From positions 124,001 through 188,000 of the forward strand of contig JAODTK010005555.1 of NCBI GenBank assembly GCA_026419785.1: a DNA stretch of 64,000 nt, read 5' to 3'. The notes beneath the pieces are model-generated. The model had not been told where the DNA came from and did no database searches. It saw only the letters and a program-made list of their open reading frames with translations. The DNA comes from Sclerodactyla briareus (Eukaryota > Echinodermata > Holothuroidea > Dendrochirotida > Sclerodactylidae). A program made the position numbers and the translations under genes. Positions 11,606-23,459 of the stretch are shown one piece after another. Position 1 is the first letter of the stretch. Every line of letters starts with the position of its first letter.

Positions 11606-12072
11606 GGAATTCCAGAAGCTTGTCCGTTCAAGTCTGGAATTGCTGTATGCTTCTCATCACCACAACCTATCGTTTTGTCGAGATGATTCTTCCCTTTTTT
11701 TCAACAGGGAATTTTGGAGAATGTTAGATTTTGCCCATGATCGAGATGGTCAATGTTTTGTCTGGACATTATGTATGGGGCATGGAGGGTGAATGAGACA
11801 TACATATTCCAATCAATCCCCATGCCTATTTTTACCTCATTTCAGAGAAATCATGTTATCGTGGCATGTTACACCATTATCCCCCCACCACCCCCGCCCC
11901 TCTAGTTACTCCCTGTATGCGACAGTTTTCCTTACTTGCACATACCAACGCTGAGTAACCCAACCAACCAACGACATATATAGCGAATGATGGCAACATT
12001 CTAATCGACCACGACGGTTTTCCGCCAAAATTAAACGATTAATATCCATGAGATCAGCTTTTTGTTCACTTC
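11606..12072. other. Sequence downstream of the peptidase stop codon
   Basis: This stretch would hold the 3' UTR of the minus-strand peptidase gene. I see no convincing AATAAA signal on that strand close to the stop, and no other features apart from a C-rich run near 11,880. Confidence 0.35.
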
Positions 12073-12239
12073 TTAGGATGATATGATGTCGTGACTCCAA
12101 TCAAGGTACTTTTCCACCTTCGTGTAGACCCCTGGGTAGCGTTCATTACCGCATCCGACACCACAGGAGGTGACGCCGACGCGAGTACCTGTATTCTGCA
12201 ATTCGGCAGGGCGCAAACCAACGGTCCCCCGGAGTCACC
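12073..12239 (-). CDS. S1 serine peptidase, last exon (catalytic Ser, C-terminus)
   Basis: This is the 3' exon of a trypsin-like S1 peptidase that would be secreted and cleave peptide bonds. The acceptor TTTTCCTAG is followed at once by GDSGGPLVC, containing the catalytic Ser195 (chymotrypsin numbering) and the oxyanion-hole glycine. After one apparent one-base shift come VGVTSCGVGCG and YPGVYTKVEKYLDW, the standard C-terminal strand and helix, then SHDIISS and a TAA stop. The exon joins the 14.1 kb exon in phase 0 to give DTCQ-GDSGGP. Position 215, normally Trp (SWG), reads Cys here (SCG). The frame shift is more likely a sequencing indel than decay, because the splice site, catalytic motif and stop are all in place. 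Confidence 0.9.
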
Positions 12240-14114
12240 CTAGGAAAATATGATAAAGTGTATGTAATGAAAGACATGTTGCATGTACCGAAAATTGCGC
12301 GTAACGACCTCAGCAAGCTTTGACGAATTCGGAAGCCTCGAACAAACTGCGCTTCTCTTGATTGAAAGGTGCTCGAACGGGCGGTGGTAAAGATGAACTG
12401 CGTACTATATTCACATGTGAACAACGCTCGACGTTCAACTTTCGCCGACTTTTAATCGACAGGGAATGTGTTTCAAGCTGTATTTCCACAAGTCCTGTGA
12501 AACCAATTTTCCCCATGAACTGAATTGAATATTCATCGCTGGTGGCTGAAACCAGTTTACTCCTAACAGGAATACCTAGTGGGCACCATGAGACGCGACT
12601 ATACGTTGTCGAACTGCACTGTAACAAAACGCTTTGTTTTACTGAAATTGTAATCCCAAAGCCCCTGAACAGGCCATGTGGCGAAATTGTGTTTTGGTTT
12701 TGTTTGTCCGATCTCTGACACCCATCGCCAATTCGTCTGATGTTTGTTGCGGTTCGTAATTCTCAAGAGAATTTTGTTCCGTTCAAGAGGAAAAATGTTC
12801 CGAATACATTTCCGGAGAGATCGGTAGCACTTTTTACTTCCCACTCCAAATCTGTTCAAATGCGGAACACTTTCCCCAAATCATAAACACGTTGTGTTTA
12901 AGTGGCATAGTACATCGTTTCTCGGATCGGCATGTTAGCAGTGCAAACGTTATTGCATAATGTTTAGATAGTTTTCCCTGCCCAAGATCCCCTTTGAGTG
13001 TATCATTTCAAATTTCGATGTAATACTAGAATTCACACCCCATTTTAACGAAGACCAGGGATCCAGGGCAATTCTCGAGAACAATAATGAACATGCCGTC
13101 TACATGAAGTCCTACCATAAGTGTACAAGTCATGCATAGTCCCGCTAAGGTATGGAGAATATCAGATATGTGTAATTTGGGAGAGTGCCTTTCCTGTACA
13201 ACCAATCATTCGGTGGGCTTTTCCTCATCCCCAAAGCTGGCTTTGGATTGGTCAGAGTGCTTAGCAATAGTCTTACTCTCATCTTAACAGATGACTGTTG
13301 GTAGGCTTGTCCTGCAGATTTGTTTTTCTGCCTTTTCACCTATATTTACCGTTGATGGTTGCCATATCAACAATTGCTTGGTGAAAATTGTGGTGATTAA
13401 AAAATATCCTATGGCGAACCCTACATTTCTGTTAGTATGTGGTGCGTGTTTTATGAATTTTCCCCGAACATCATGGATTTTCATGCACGCTTAAATAGTC
13501 ACGAAGCACATATTTTCCCTCGAGGCAATCTCTCATTTCTACTTTTTTCCATTATTTTTCCATATACTGGCTGAATCCAATAGCAGAATGATTTCCAATT
13601 TTGTAACGAGGTATAAGACACACCTGACACTTTTATGAGAAATGTGTATTTTAGTGGGGAAATTGATTTGAGAGCAAATTACAACTTTCAATTCAACACT
13701 GGATTTACAAACGACAAGTTACTGCTCATCGAAGATCAATCCGGAAAACTTACGATCAGTCGTTCCCACAATCAGGAACTCCACCAACAATTTTGTTCCA
13801 GCTGATAATAACTAACTAATAGTTTCTACGAACATGCTAAGGAGGAATAAATCAAAATCAACACTGAAGCAAAAACCATTGCGAGCCAACTGACCGCGTC
13901 GGATCGAAGTACAATGAACTGAACTTCTCAAACCACCCATGCAGGACCTATCACCCAGCGTAGTTAGTCGGAGATCGGAATAATTAGCAAAGGCATTCTT
14001 GACGGTGTGAACAATGGCGTCATCGAGGCCACTAATGTCGACACCATTCTAGCAATCCTCATTATCACAATTTATTACAGTTGCGACAGAGTTACACGCT
14101 GTGATTAAACTTAC
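12240..14114 (-). other. Intron of the S1 peptidase gene
   Basis: This lies between the donor at CAG-GTAAGT and the acceptor TTTTCCTAG. Several open frames on both strands, up to 105 codons, show no domain. No transposon is recognised in it. Confidence 0.7.
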
Positions 14115-14263
14115 CTGACAAGTATCGGTGCCACTGCCATATGAGCCGCCGCATATCATATTCTGGCTCAACTGGTGATAATCAGACAGTTGCAGACATG
14201 TATCACGGTCCTGATAGGTGACTCTCGCTTCCTGGAGAGCGTCTCTGTGCTGTCCGGTTGAAA
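14115..14263 (-). CDS. S1 serine peptidase, penultimate exon (specificity pocket)
   Basis: This is the cleanest exon in the window: 149 bp, no frame breaks, acceptor TTACAG and donor CAG-GTAAGT. It encodes TGQHRDALQEARVTYQDRDTC, then NMICGGSYGSGTDTCQ. The two cysteines of the 168-182 loop are present, and GTDTCQ places Asp at position 189 at the base of the S1 pocket. In this family that predicts cleavage after Arg or Lys. The exon enters in phase 1 and leaves in phase 0, typical of S1 genes at this point. It continues directly into the GDSGGP exon. The missing upstream part (VTGWG) ends the 19.6 kb exon. Confidence 0.93.
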
Positions 14264-14546
14264 CTGTAACAACGAGTTAGTATAACAGCTGTTGCAGTTT
14301 GGGACATGGGAACTCTATTTCTGGGTCACATTGCATAACGATCATACGACCAGTCTAGCATTGATGTTGTGCGGGGGGTTGCGCATTCTCCACCCTCTGC
14401 TACGCTTTTCCAATCAAACTTTTGTTGAAAATTCTCGTGAACTCTCCTGCCGTGGCCCAAAACAGGGGTTGCTAATTCAGATAGGGAGCATCATGGATGA
14501 CATTGATTTGTAGTCAGTGTTTGTAACCGTCTCTCTAATCCAAGTT

Positions 14547-14712
14547 TCAAGTCAAGTCAATTTTTCAAACAAGTCCTCAAGTCAAGGCAAGTTCATTCAC
14601 TCCATGATCCAAGTCAAGGCAGTCAAGTCATAGGCAACAATCAAGTCAAGTCAAGTCACAGCAAAAGCCAGTCAAGTCAAGTTCAATTTTTTCTAAGTCA
14701 ATTCAGTCACTA
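14547..14712. repeat. AAGTC pentamer-like repeat
   Basis: CAAGTCAAGTCA phrases recur irregularly, including AGTCAAGGCAGTC variants. It is low-complexity DNA related to the 16.44-16.66 kb block. Confidence 0.75.
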
Positions 14713-16439
14713 ACATTGATTTGATCTAATGAATTAGCCCGATTCCTGGTTTCCATAGCAATTGTTGTTCAAAGGTGCTCATCTTCAATTTTAGGTACTC
14801 TGGCTAGCCGTATATTGTCAGTGAGTTTGTTTTCAAACAGTTGAAAAACGCAAAAATCTCTCGGAAGGCTACGATGCGAACCACCCTACGGAGTCAACAA
14901 AACTCTCTACGAGATTACTGGTTTCAGTTAATTCACATTGCATCGACGAGGGATCAGAGTCTTTGGAACTCTCGTCACTCTTCCGTCGTGCAGTCGTAAA
15001 CTGAGCACGACTTGGCGGCCGAAACTGTCTCGACAGACCAACGCGACAGGTACCGATTTTCAAGAGAAGCACACCAGAGCTCTCCGAGCGATCAGCACTT
15101 TCACTGATTGTGTGTCGAATCGAAGAGTCTACGACGGGCCAAACTCTCGCATACTACTTCGAATGATAGAACAGAAAACAAGATGCTCAACCCGCCGGCC
15201 ATAGAGCCCAGCAAAGGCGACGTCACCATCGCTTACAGAGCGCAGATATCTCACGGACCTATTCTGTAAGGAATCACCCACCTTTGGGGCTTCCGGCTAT
15301 TAAACAAAAACTGCTCTCATTAGGGCCAACCAAATACCGTACCCCGCAACATTTGCATTGCTCAAACAATCACCCTGTCTCTGTCCTATTCCTTTTACTT
15401 ACTACTGTAATAAGATAATACGATTAGCGCAATACATTATTCTCGCAAGGGGCTTTGCGAAAGTAGGATAAGTAAATAACGGTATTATCAACAACCTCTC
15501 AGGGACTGCGCGGATATACGTAGCTAATTTATAACCTGCAACCTACACACAATAAACAGAAAGAGTAGTCAAGAACCTATCAGAACGCCCTCTATCAATT
15601 ACAGAGCTGGTCGCCCTGGGTAAGGGTCAACGAAGGAGGCAAACACCCAGTTTTTTCCCCATCACTCAACCTGAACCCCCCCCCCAAACCTAACCCTCAA
15701 ACCCAGAGGGGGGCAACTACTCTCTCTAACGAATTAATCGTTGCAATGTAGAATAATCAGTCCAAGTTAATCAACACATGAGAAACCTGCCCATTAACGG
15801 CATACTACTTGATGAACGCTCTTCCCGAGCAGAAACTGCACTTTATAGTTACCTAGTCGCCAGCCTAACAAAGGCTGCACAACCCAGCCACAAAGTCCGA
15901 TGGTGCCTCTACCCCCCACCCTTAAACCAGCTTCAAACCTAAACAAAAATTCCGCCCCACACTTGACGCGAGCATCAATCATGCACGGGACACCCTTCCC
16001 CCCCGCCCTCCCCCCTCCTCGGCCCGGAGTTTGGGATTGAGCACAGTATCCACGCCTGGAAATCAACTAATGCCACCCCCTCCAAACGAAATACTAAAGT
16101 GATTTTTTTTTTGCCCTATAGCGTTGCCTCACGAATTCGAGGGATCGAATTCAAAGGTCTCGGCCGACCTCCCATGACAATCAACTAATGCTGCTCACCG
16201 TCCAGGCAACACTTTCTAAACACTAACTGTCATTCTGTCATGCGTGTTGTATGGGCTGTAATGTAGCGATCGTCCGCGCCCTTTTTAAAACTGTGCTATT
16301 GTACAAACCACAGAGCGATACAGTAGGCTGTGCATGCGATACTTATATCGATATGGCAGTAGACCGCGGTAGTCAGCTATCAATGAATAGGCCCTAATAG
16401 CTCGGGGGCGATGTACCGTACATCAATTCAAAAACGAAC

Positions 16440-16660
16440 TGCAACTCGAGTCGCTCAAGGACTTGCGCTTGTTTATTAAACTCGAGTCGACAATGGTCCA
16501 AGTCAAGTCAACAAATAAGGTTGAGACTCGGTCCAGTCAAGCCCTACAGGATAGCGCTTAAGTTCAATTAATTTTATTTTTTTTTAACCAAATCAATCAA
16601 GTCGGTTCACGCGACTCGAGTCGACTCGGTCCGAGTCCTCTGACTTGACTTGTGACAACA
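16440..16660. repeat. CTCGAGTCGAC / CAAGTCAAGTC repeat block
   Basis: Alternating ACTCGAGTCG and AAGTCAAGTCAA phrases resemble the 14.55 kb block and contain several XhoI/SalI-like palindromes. No coding potential. Confidence 0.65.
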
Positions 16661-17052
16661 CTGTTTGTAGTTTGATTTGTAATCGAGGTCGAAGGCACAT
16701 CATGGTCAAATCTGTTCCAACAGTGGCAGTTGACATATGATGCACAAAGTCCTGTTTGTCAAGCCTGCAGATGTTCTGTTTGCAAAAGGATTGCCTCGTT
16801 CGGATTATTCTAACTGAGACACAATATTTCAATCACCCACCATCCTTCCTCTACCATTCCACCATCATATCACGATATGGGGAGTGTGTATTGAGTCGAG
16901 TGACAGCTCTTGGAAGGATCGCACTTTCTGGCCCTGCAATCCCAATCGGGCCCTGATGACTCCCCAAACCATATGAAACATTAACTCACTATGGAGCGGC
17001 CATTGACTGTTCATCTGCCAGTTACGAGTGTTCACAAGTTGCGTTACGGAAC

Positions 17053-17163
17053 CCCATACATACATACATACATACATACATACATAATACATACATACAT
17101 ACATACATACATACATACATACCTACATACATACATACATACATACATACATACATACATACG
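17053..17163. repeat. (CATA)n microsatellite
   Basis: About 27 nearly perfect ATAC/CATA tetramers, with a missing C in one unit and a CCTAC variant. Both strands translate to repeated Tyr/Ile/His/Thr or Met/Tyr/Val/Cys strings that are not genes. Confidence 0.95.
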
Positions 17164-17749
17164 ATCAGTGGTCTCTTTGAATTTAGTCACCATGCAAAAA
17201 CGACTCCAAGGCATTCCATGTTGTTGCTTTCAGAATTTTGTATTTAGCATTTAACAGAAACAGCTTATACAGCTTATTAATCAGTGACCAATTTCAAATT
17301 CTAAAGATCAATTATTGACTATGTCTACTAGAGGAGTTTTTGCGTAAATATGACTGATATTGCCCTAAAATTATGACAAATTAGACACAATATTCAACTT
17401 CATTGGACCCATTTTCTCATTTCAAATATCTCAGGATCAATGCTTGACCAAATACATTTATGGGAATCCAACAAACTTGACCATTGGCCCTAAATAACGA
17501 TTACACACTGAATATCCCGCAGTGACTCGAGTCATGTTAGACGTTTGGGGGACTAAAGGTAGACGTATACCCTCAAGCTTCATAACGAATTGGTAGGCAA
17601 GGTATTTCAGAATTGTACTTTATTTTTTATACTTGCACTTCATTTCTGAAGTGTCTTATATTGAACCAATTGCTTATCAATATTAAAATTTCAAAGGCTG
17701 GTCAGGTGACACAAATTTGTATCATTACTAAGGTTAATGCGCAACTTGC

Positions 17750-18090
17750 TGTCCCAGACCCAGGGTTGGAGGGGAATTGTGTCAGTTTTGTTTTACTCAA
17801 TCCAATATTTTAGAGGGGAGGGTCGTCTCATATTCATATCAGACACAATTCTATATAATCATCATATTAGGTGCACATATTGACATGGCAATTTTCTGAA
17901 ACAGCACACCAATTGGTGGATGGAAGTTGCATGAAAAACGTAATTTGGGACATTATTGATGGTGGGGTGGGGATGATTGGGGGGGGGGGATTTGCAGGCT
18001 GGATGGGGGCAGCAGCCCAGTATTGGGAAATAGCAAGTAATTAAGGAAATTTGGATTTTGAGGTGGGGAGGCAAGGGGGTGATAGTTGAA
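17750..18090 (+). repeat. Interspersed repeat with GAGGGTCGTCTCAT core, copy 1
   Basis: Shares TTTAGAGGGGAGGGTCGTCT, ATCATATTAGGTGCAC, GTTGCAT..AAA..GTAAT and a G-rich GGATTT..CAG..TG..TGGGGG tail with the 23.93-25.34 kb block. No terminal repeats or coding region were found, so the class is unknown. Confidence 0.5.
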
Positions 18091-18119
18091 TTAGGAGTTT
18101 TTTATCGCATAGGCGTCCT

Positions 18120-19375
18120 TGGAGGTTGTTGCCAGAAAATGTTATTAATCGCCAGTTTTCTGTCCATAAGTGACCTTGAATGACGAAAATGTTACCCTCC
18201 ATAATATGCACTAAGTTACGGAATATCAGCCATATCGCGTATAGTCACTAGCAGTTCTTGCGGAAAATATTATTATTTGGCAGTCATTTAACCTCGAATG
18301 ACCTTCGATGACATGACGGTTTCTATGAAAAGATGTTGCCTCGAGTTGAATACACCAAGCCCCAAAAGATTCAGGTATTCAGATACAACACACACTTTGC
18401 TATTGCCAAAGGTATCAAAACCGACCTTTGACCCCTTGTAACTTGAAACCAGGTGTCAGATCGAAGCGGGAGCGGTTTCGTCTATGTAGCACACAGAGCT
18501 CTATCACGTAACTTCTAAAATAAGCACATTTTCTTAAGACTCGAACTCGACCTTTCGACATTGTCCTTAGATGATGTTTGATTCACTTAATCCGAAAATT
18601 ACCATGACAAATCTTTACTAACACCTTAAATGCACTCATTTCGATCGTTATTGTCCTTTTTTAACGAAACTATGGGGTATTGAAGAATTTATGCAAATTA
18701 GTCACATCAAATGACCTTCAGTGACCTTGACACTGGTGTCAAATTGATCAGGATTGAACGTGTCCATCGCTACAGTTTCATAAAAATTCAATCAACTTTA
18801 AAATCTGCATAAATTGGGCATATTGGACTACCTCAATGCAATGAGTCACATTAAATTACCTCTGTTGACCTCGTCTCTACTGTAAAACTCCTCGAGACTA
18901 TGAATGAACTATCTTCATTGTGTTCCATAGAATTCAACGAAAAAAAAAAAAAAAAAAAAAAAACCCTTAAAATTTGCATGAATTATGCAATTAGATTCCT
19001 AATTCGCACAGTATAATGTTATAAATCTAATCAGGTCATCCACCCCACTTCGAGTTGTATAAAAAGCTGAACTGCATCACTAATGCATCTACCGATAAAA
19101 AAATATCTTGTGCACAAGCTTTTGGGTCAATTTTCATTAAAATATGCAATCTATGCAAATTAGTACTGTTTTTTTTGGGGGGGGGCGAAAAGTAGATGCA
19201 CATCGACAACTCTCCACCGTACACCTCTATGACGGCTTCCACGGATTTGGAGATATCCGAACGGCAAACAGACAAACAGACGACGGACGGACGCACAGAC
19301 AGACACACATACAACAAAGTGATCATATGTCTCTCCTTGAACAAAGTTCAGGCGAGACAAAAACGTGACTAATGT
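18120..19375 (+). repeat. Interspersed repeat rich in TGACCTTGA motifs
   Basis: Repeated phrases include TGACCTTGAATGAC, ATGACCTTCGATGAC and CTTCAGTGACCTTGACAC. The block ends with a CAGACAAACAGACGACGGACGG run, GATCATATGTCTCTCCTTGA and GGCGAGACAAAAA. This style is common as dispersed non-autonomous repeats in marine invertebrates. A 24-base poly(A) run lies at 18,940-18,963. A similar but weaker phrase set occurs near 61.57-61.70 kb. Confidence 0.45.
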
Positions 19376-19559
19376 GAAAGGTTTGGGAGGTCGGTTTCGG
19401 AGCTGGCGGGGGTTGACGCAAATATATGATTTACATTCCATTGGGCTGAACTCATCATTATTAATTACTTGATGTGTGGGTTTTGCAGGATTGCTGCTCT
19501 TGTATATATAAGGATGTCTTACCGTCAGTCACGCCGTATCCAGTTATAAAGCATCGCTA

Positions 19560-19817
19560 GGAGTGTCCAGGTGACTGTGCCTCATTAACGAGACATGCAG
19601 CGTTGCTCCGAGAGGGTCGCAATTTCAGCTCCTCAATAGAGGTCGGCAGGATGACGGGACTGTCGAGGGTCAATATAGCGATTGTCGTTGTCGAAAGTAC
19701 TGGTGTCGAAATCCTCGTGAGAGTCAACGTCCATAACGTTCCGTACGGTGTCCGGAGTGAAATTAATGGAAGATGCGGAAAGTGTCTCGCCCAGATACAC
19801 CTTGGACAGAGAGTGTC
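19560..19817 (-). CDS. S1 serine peptidase, exon with catalytic Asp
   Basis: The acceptor TTGTTCAAG precedes LSKVYLGETLSASSINFT, then HEDFDTSTFDND and IAILTLDSPVILPTSI. This is the S1 pattern V-LGEH ... H..F...T.DNDIALL.L..PV, with the catalytic Asp102 in the NDIA motif. A single extra base within NDIA splits the frame, although both sides are fully readable. The C-terminal side has ELKLRPSRSNAACLVNEA and, in another frame, GTVTW, the usual VTGWG where S1 exons commonly end. The donor is not clear because the frame is disturbed there. The exon lies on the same strand as and in order between the His exon and the pocket exon. Confidence 0.85.
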
Positions 19818-19869
19818 CTTGAACAATGATGAATAAATGAGTTGATGAGGCATGAGGGGTGGTTATTAT

Positions 19870-20200
19870 TGATTCGATCTTTAGGGTTCAGGAAGCCATT
19901 AAGGTTAATCCTAGGAAACCCAGTTCGTATTGATCGGAAATGAGCACCGGTGATAACTAGCTTCTCATATCGACTAGGGGTCAGATGATATCGAAGCAGA
20001 GGGTACCCAATCCCAGTCTGCTCCAGGGACTTGCCATTCCACGTAAAATACATACATTACAGCAGAACCCATGAGGGAAACCAAGACCTCGTCCATCGCA
20101 ACTGAAAGCCCACCTAGGGGAAGGTCCGGGATGCGAATTTCGAACCCGTAATTATTTGCTCTGGACAGGTCACTAGAACCAGGTACCTTCTTCTGCCCAA
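19870..20200 (-). mobile_element. SINE family A, copy 3, inside the peptidase intron
   Basis: The reverse complement gives GGGTTCGAAATTCGCATCCC (B-box-like), then CTTCGATATCATCTGACC, CACCGGTGCTCATTTCC and GGCTTCCTGAACCC, the same body as at 2.5 kb. Its 3' end lies about 50 bp upstream of the acceptor of the catalytic-Asp exon, and it is inserted in the sense orientation of the gene. Confidence 0.7.
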
Positions 20201-20839
20201 CAACGGAGCGAGTCGGGAGAGATGTTTCTCGCAGCCGTTCGGTTTGATACGTCATTCCAAAAAAGACATTGAAGGATTAGCCAGAACGTTTTTGGTTTGT
20301 TTTTTCGTCTTGCAAAATGTATGTAATTACAATTTCTATATGCACTGTCGTATCTCTCAAATTGCCTTTGGCAGACCGGAAATAGGCCTGCATTGTGGAT
20401 CAGCACTGAACAAAATCATGGTTCACGTAGTCCTGGAACTTGAGCGGTGTTAACACTCCATCCGTCGACGGCAGGCGGCAACGGCGATGCCAAGATACCA
20501 CTCTGTATGTATGCGATATTGTTTCTCCTTATAGTTAAGTATTCCCTGAATCAAGTATTTCCATAAGATGACCCTGCAACCCATATTTTTAATAAATTAC
20601 AGTTGAAGTCTGGTTTTTCCAGTTATTTCAATTCACAGAAAGGACAAAATTTGACATTGCCGTCCAGTTTTTTCTATATTACTATGTTCATCAAAGTCAC
20701 TAGAAAGTTCAGGTTTCAACCGCCTTTTTATCGGCAATCATAATATTTTGAGCAAATGTCAATGGGTTCCGGCTTGATCATCCACAGAACTGACCCTAAT
20801 AGGATGGAACTGACCAACTTTACAGCAAACAGGGGAGAT
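20201..20839. other. Intronic or intergenic sequence without features
   Basis: It lies within the presumed intron between the His and Asp exons of the peptidase. No domain-bearing frames. Confidence 0.45.
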
Positions 20840-21100
20840 TGTCATTCCACCGGCTGTTTTCTTGGATCAGTCCAGAGCTTTTGACACACTTGATCATGAT
20901 ATATTATTATCTACAAACTCTCAATTATGGTGTACGAGGAAGCTCACTTCCCTGGTTCCGCGGTATTTGTCAAAATAGGAAGCAAAATCACCTGTGGAAT
21001 AGTGTTATTAATGCGGAAACTCACAGTCAGATATGGTGTTCCCCAGGGTTACATATTAGGACTCTAAAAAGTCTGCCAAATATCAGCTTGACCGGACTAT
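20840..21100 (+). mobile_element. LINE reverse transcriptase fragment
   Basis: Translated pieces read FLDQSRAFDTLDHDILLS, then WFR.....NRKQ and YGVPQG..LGPL across changes of frame, matching the non-LTR pattern LDLSKAFDT-DH-ILL...WF..YL.NR.Q......GVPQGSILGPL of Jockey/CR1/L2-like clades. No endonuclease, YADD box or 3' end is present. It is a short, decayed fragment in an intron of the peptidase gene. Confidence 0.7.
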
Positions 21101-22719
21101 GCGTTCTGAACTCATCGTGTCCCCAAAGTTTCCTAGACCCCAAAACAATATGAATCATGTTCTTATCATGGGGAACACTCCTGAGCTAAAATTGACCAAA
21201 CTATCAGGTTAGGTTTGTTTCAGTTCCCATTTTATATACGAACAAGAGCACCAATGGTGTTGTAGCTCAAATACACATAAGGAACCAAGACGAAATTATG
21301 TGTTATTTGTTCAAGGATCATGGAGTAAGAAGGCAGTTTTAAACAATAGCCTATTGTGCCCTATAAAAAAACCTTTGACGTTGATCTTCCTATGGTCAAA
21401 TGTGTCTTAGCAGTCAATAACATTGCACTCATTTTAGTCAACATCCACCGAAGAATAACCAATTGAGAGAGAATGAGGCGTGGTGATTTGCCTCAAGTGC
21501 CCCGCCTGCTTGTCCAATCAAGTGGTTTTTAGCTGCGGGGAGAAGCCATACAAGTCATCATGTCTCTCCGTCCGTTCGTCCGTTCGTTCGTTAGTTCGTT
21601 TCGTTCGTCCGTTCGTTCGTTAGTTCGTCCCTTCTGTTCGTCACGTCCATTCATAACTTCTAAACCAAACATGTGCGATCGGGTTAAGAAACTTGGGTGG
21701 GTGGCTTCAAGCTTACTACTGGCTAACCTTAGCTACATTTATGTTTGAATATTGTCATATATTTTAATCAAATCCAATTAATTACCCCAATTTCCAACTT
21801 TATTTTGAGCTCTCTAACTGCCAGACAAGTTTGTTTACATTAATCCATCCTCTGCTGAGCAGTGTTACCTTATCTGTCAGAAGGTCCAGTTCTGCAGAAT
21901 AGTTGACAATAAAACCTATTGTCCAGGGGGAGATGATTTGTCCTCATCACATCTCGCCCTAGTTTACATTATCCTGGCCCCACGGATTTGTTACATTACT
22001 TCGGCGCGGTCCAATTTCTCAGTTGTGACCTAGAAATGGGGGCTTGCGCCCCCCCCCCCCCACCTAAATGCTGTTTAAGTGGTCACGGTTGGATGGTTCC
22101 ACTTGAGTTCAACAATAGCAATAATTATTTCCTGTGGGAAGTAGTTTCCACTGTTCACAGGCTTAGGAATGGGCACTGGATGGCAATTTGGGCTCAATGT
22201 GGTATACATGTTCCAATCATTTTCCATGGTTATGACAGATGTCAGTAGAGGTCAGTTAAATGTGAACAAACAATGAATGTGAAATGGCGAAAAACATGCA
22301 GTGTATTCGCCACGGGATTTTTGCTGTCCGCAGCTACCAAGACGTTCCGACTTGCACTTGTTACCATTAGAATGAAGCACTTGACTAGCTGATTATACCA
22401 TGTTGGGTTGAAGATGTAGGTTTTACAACTCTGAGAGAAAGATGAAATTCCCACCCATTAGAAATGCCAATCATACAATTTGTTAAACTGGTCCCCTATA
22501 TAGCATATCTTATGCTAAGTCGAATCAGTTTATGAACCGCCATCTTGAATTATATCCAATCCACATCATTATACCTTGTATCGATCCTGGCGTAATCTTG
22601 CTAATTGATGTAATCAATTAGCTATAGCTGACACCATAAAACAGCCGATTATTTCAATTGTGCTGCTTTCCTGATTCTACTGTTGTGCATGTGCACGTGG
22701 ACATGTGGGTTTCTGTTGG
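21101..22719. other. Intronic sequence without supported genes
   Basis: It contains a TTCG-type microsatellite and a C run near 22,051. Open frames carry no domain. Confidence 0.4.
21562..21645. repeat. (CGTTCGTTCGTC)n microsatellite
   Basis: Imperfect CGTTCGTTAGTTCGT units are preceded by CATCATGTCTCTCCGTCC, the same kind of end seen in other dispersed repeats near 19.3 kb. Confidence 0.75.
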
Positions 22720-23030
22720 GAATAGTTTCACAATAAGTCTCGACAGTCGGCTGTGAACAGTCACATGTAGTATGAATCTTTTGCTTATCCCAGGTCTGAA
22801 AGAAGGTCGGAATCTGGACTCACTGATTGTCTACTGGATGGAGACGTATAATGGTGGTCCTGGGACGGGTTTGGATTCCACCCCTGCCTGGCTATCATCT
22901 TGCCATCTTGAGAAGAGTGGTGAGTTCCTCGCTGCTGCTCTTCCATAATCAAAATGGCTATGATTCCTAGATGAGGCTTGAGTGGCTTCCTGAATGTCGT
23001 TGAAAAGGTGTTATCAGCAGTAGATCAGAG
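22720..23030 (+). mobile_element. SINE family A, copy 4
   Basis: Matches the 2.5 and 8.6 kb copies through GTCGGCTGTGAACAGTCACA, CCCAGGTCTGA, GATGGAGACGTATAATGG, CCACCCCTGCCTGGCTATCA and GGCTTCCTGA. The head is missing. Confidence 0.65.
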
Positions 23031-23459
23031 GCCTTCTGGGCACAGATATTTTTAATAATGGGTGAATTTGTTTACTACTGTTCGCTACATAACCAGTAAT
23101 CTTTCTTGTGTAGGCTACTGAGATAATACTGGTAATATCGAGGACAAATCAGTTAGTTATATTTGCAGGTTTAGCTTCAAATTTAGCATTGTAGTTTCTG
23201 TGTGCAAGCTATTACTCCTCCCTCATAACCATTCCAAGTGGTTGTTGCGTGCAATAGCCGAGAGGCTGGAGTGGTGGAGGCTTCACATTGGCAATGGGTG
23301 CAGTCAGTTATGAAGAGGTGACCGGAGCCCGGAACCACGAAGGTCATGGCCGTCGGCTTTCGAGCAGTGGCTTATGAGCCCCCGAAATTAGCTTCTCTTC
23401 GAGGCCAGCCTGAGTGGGTAAAACACTAGTTAGTGTTTACAAATACAAAACCAATATAT

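Larger units (their letters stand above)
14264..19559 (-). other. Large intron of the S1 peptidase gene
   Basis: A 5.3 kb intron filled with simple and interspersed repeats, listed separately. Other stretches, such as 14.75-16.4 kb with C-rich runs near 15,670 and 15,990, show no supported exon on either strand. Confidence 0.6.

Noticed and set aside
17053-17163. Tyr/Ile/His- and Met/Tyr/Val/Cys-repeat proteins on both strands
   Set aside because: They are translations of the CATA microsatellite.
19500-19535. TATATATAAG followed about 25 bp later by an initiator-like GTCAGTC on the plus strand, as a promoter
   Set aside because: It runs antisense into the peptidase exon, and the plus-strand open frame behind it is explained by the S1 coding sequence on the other strand.
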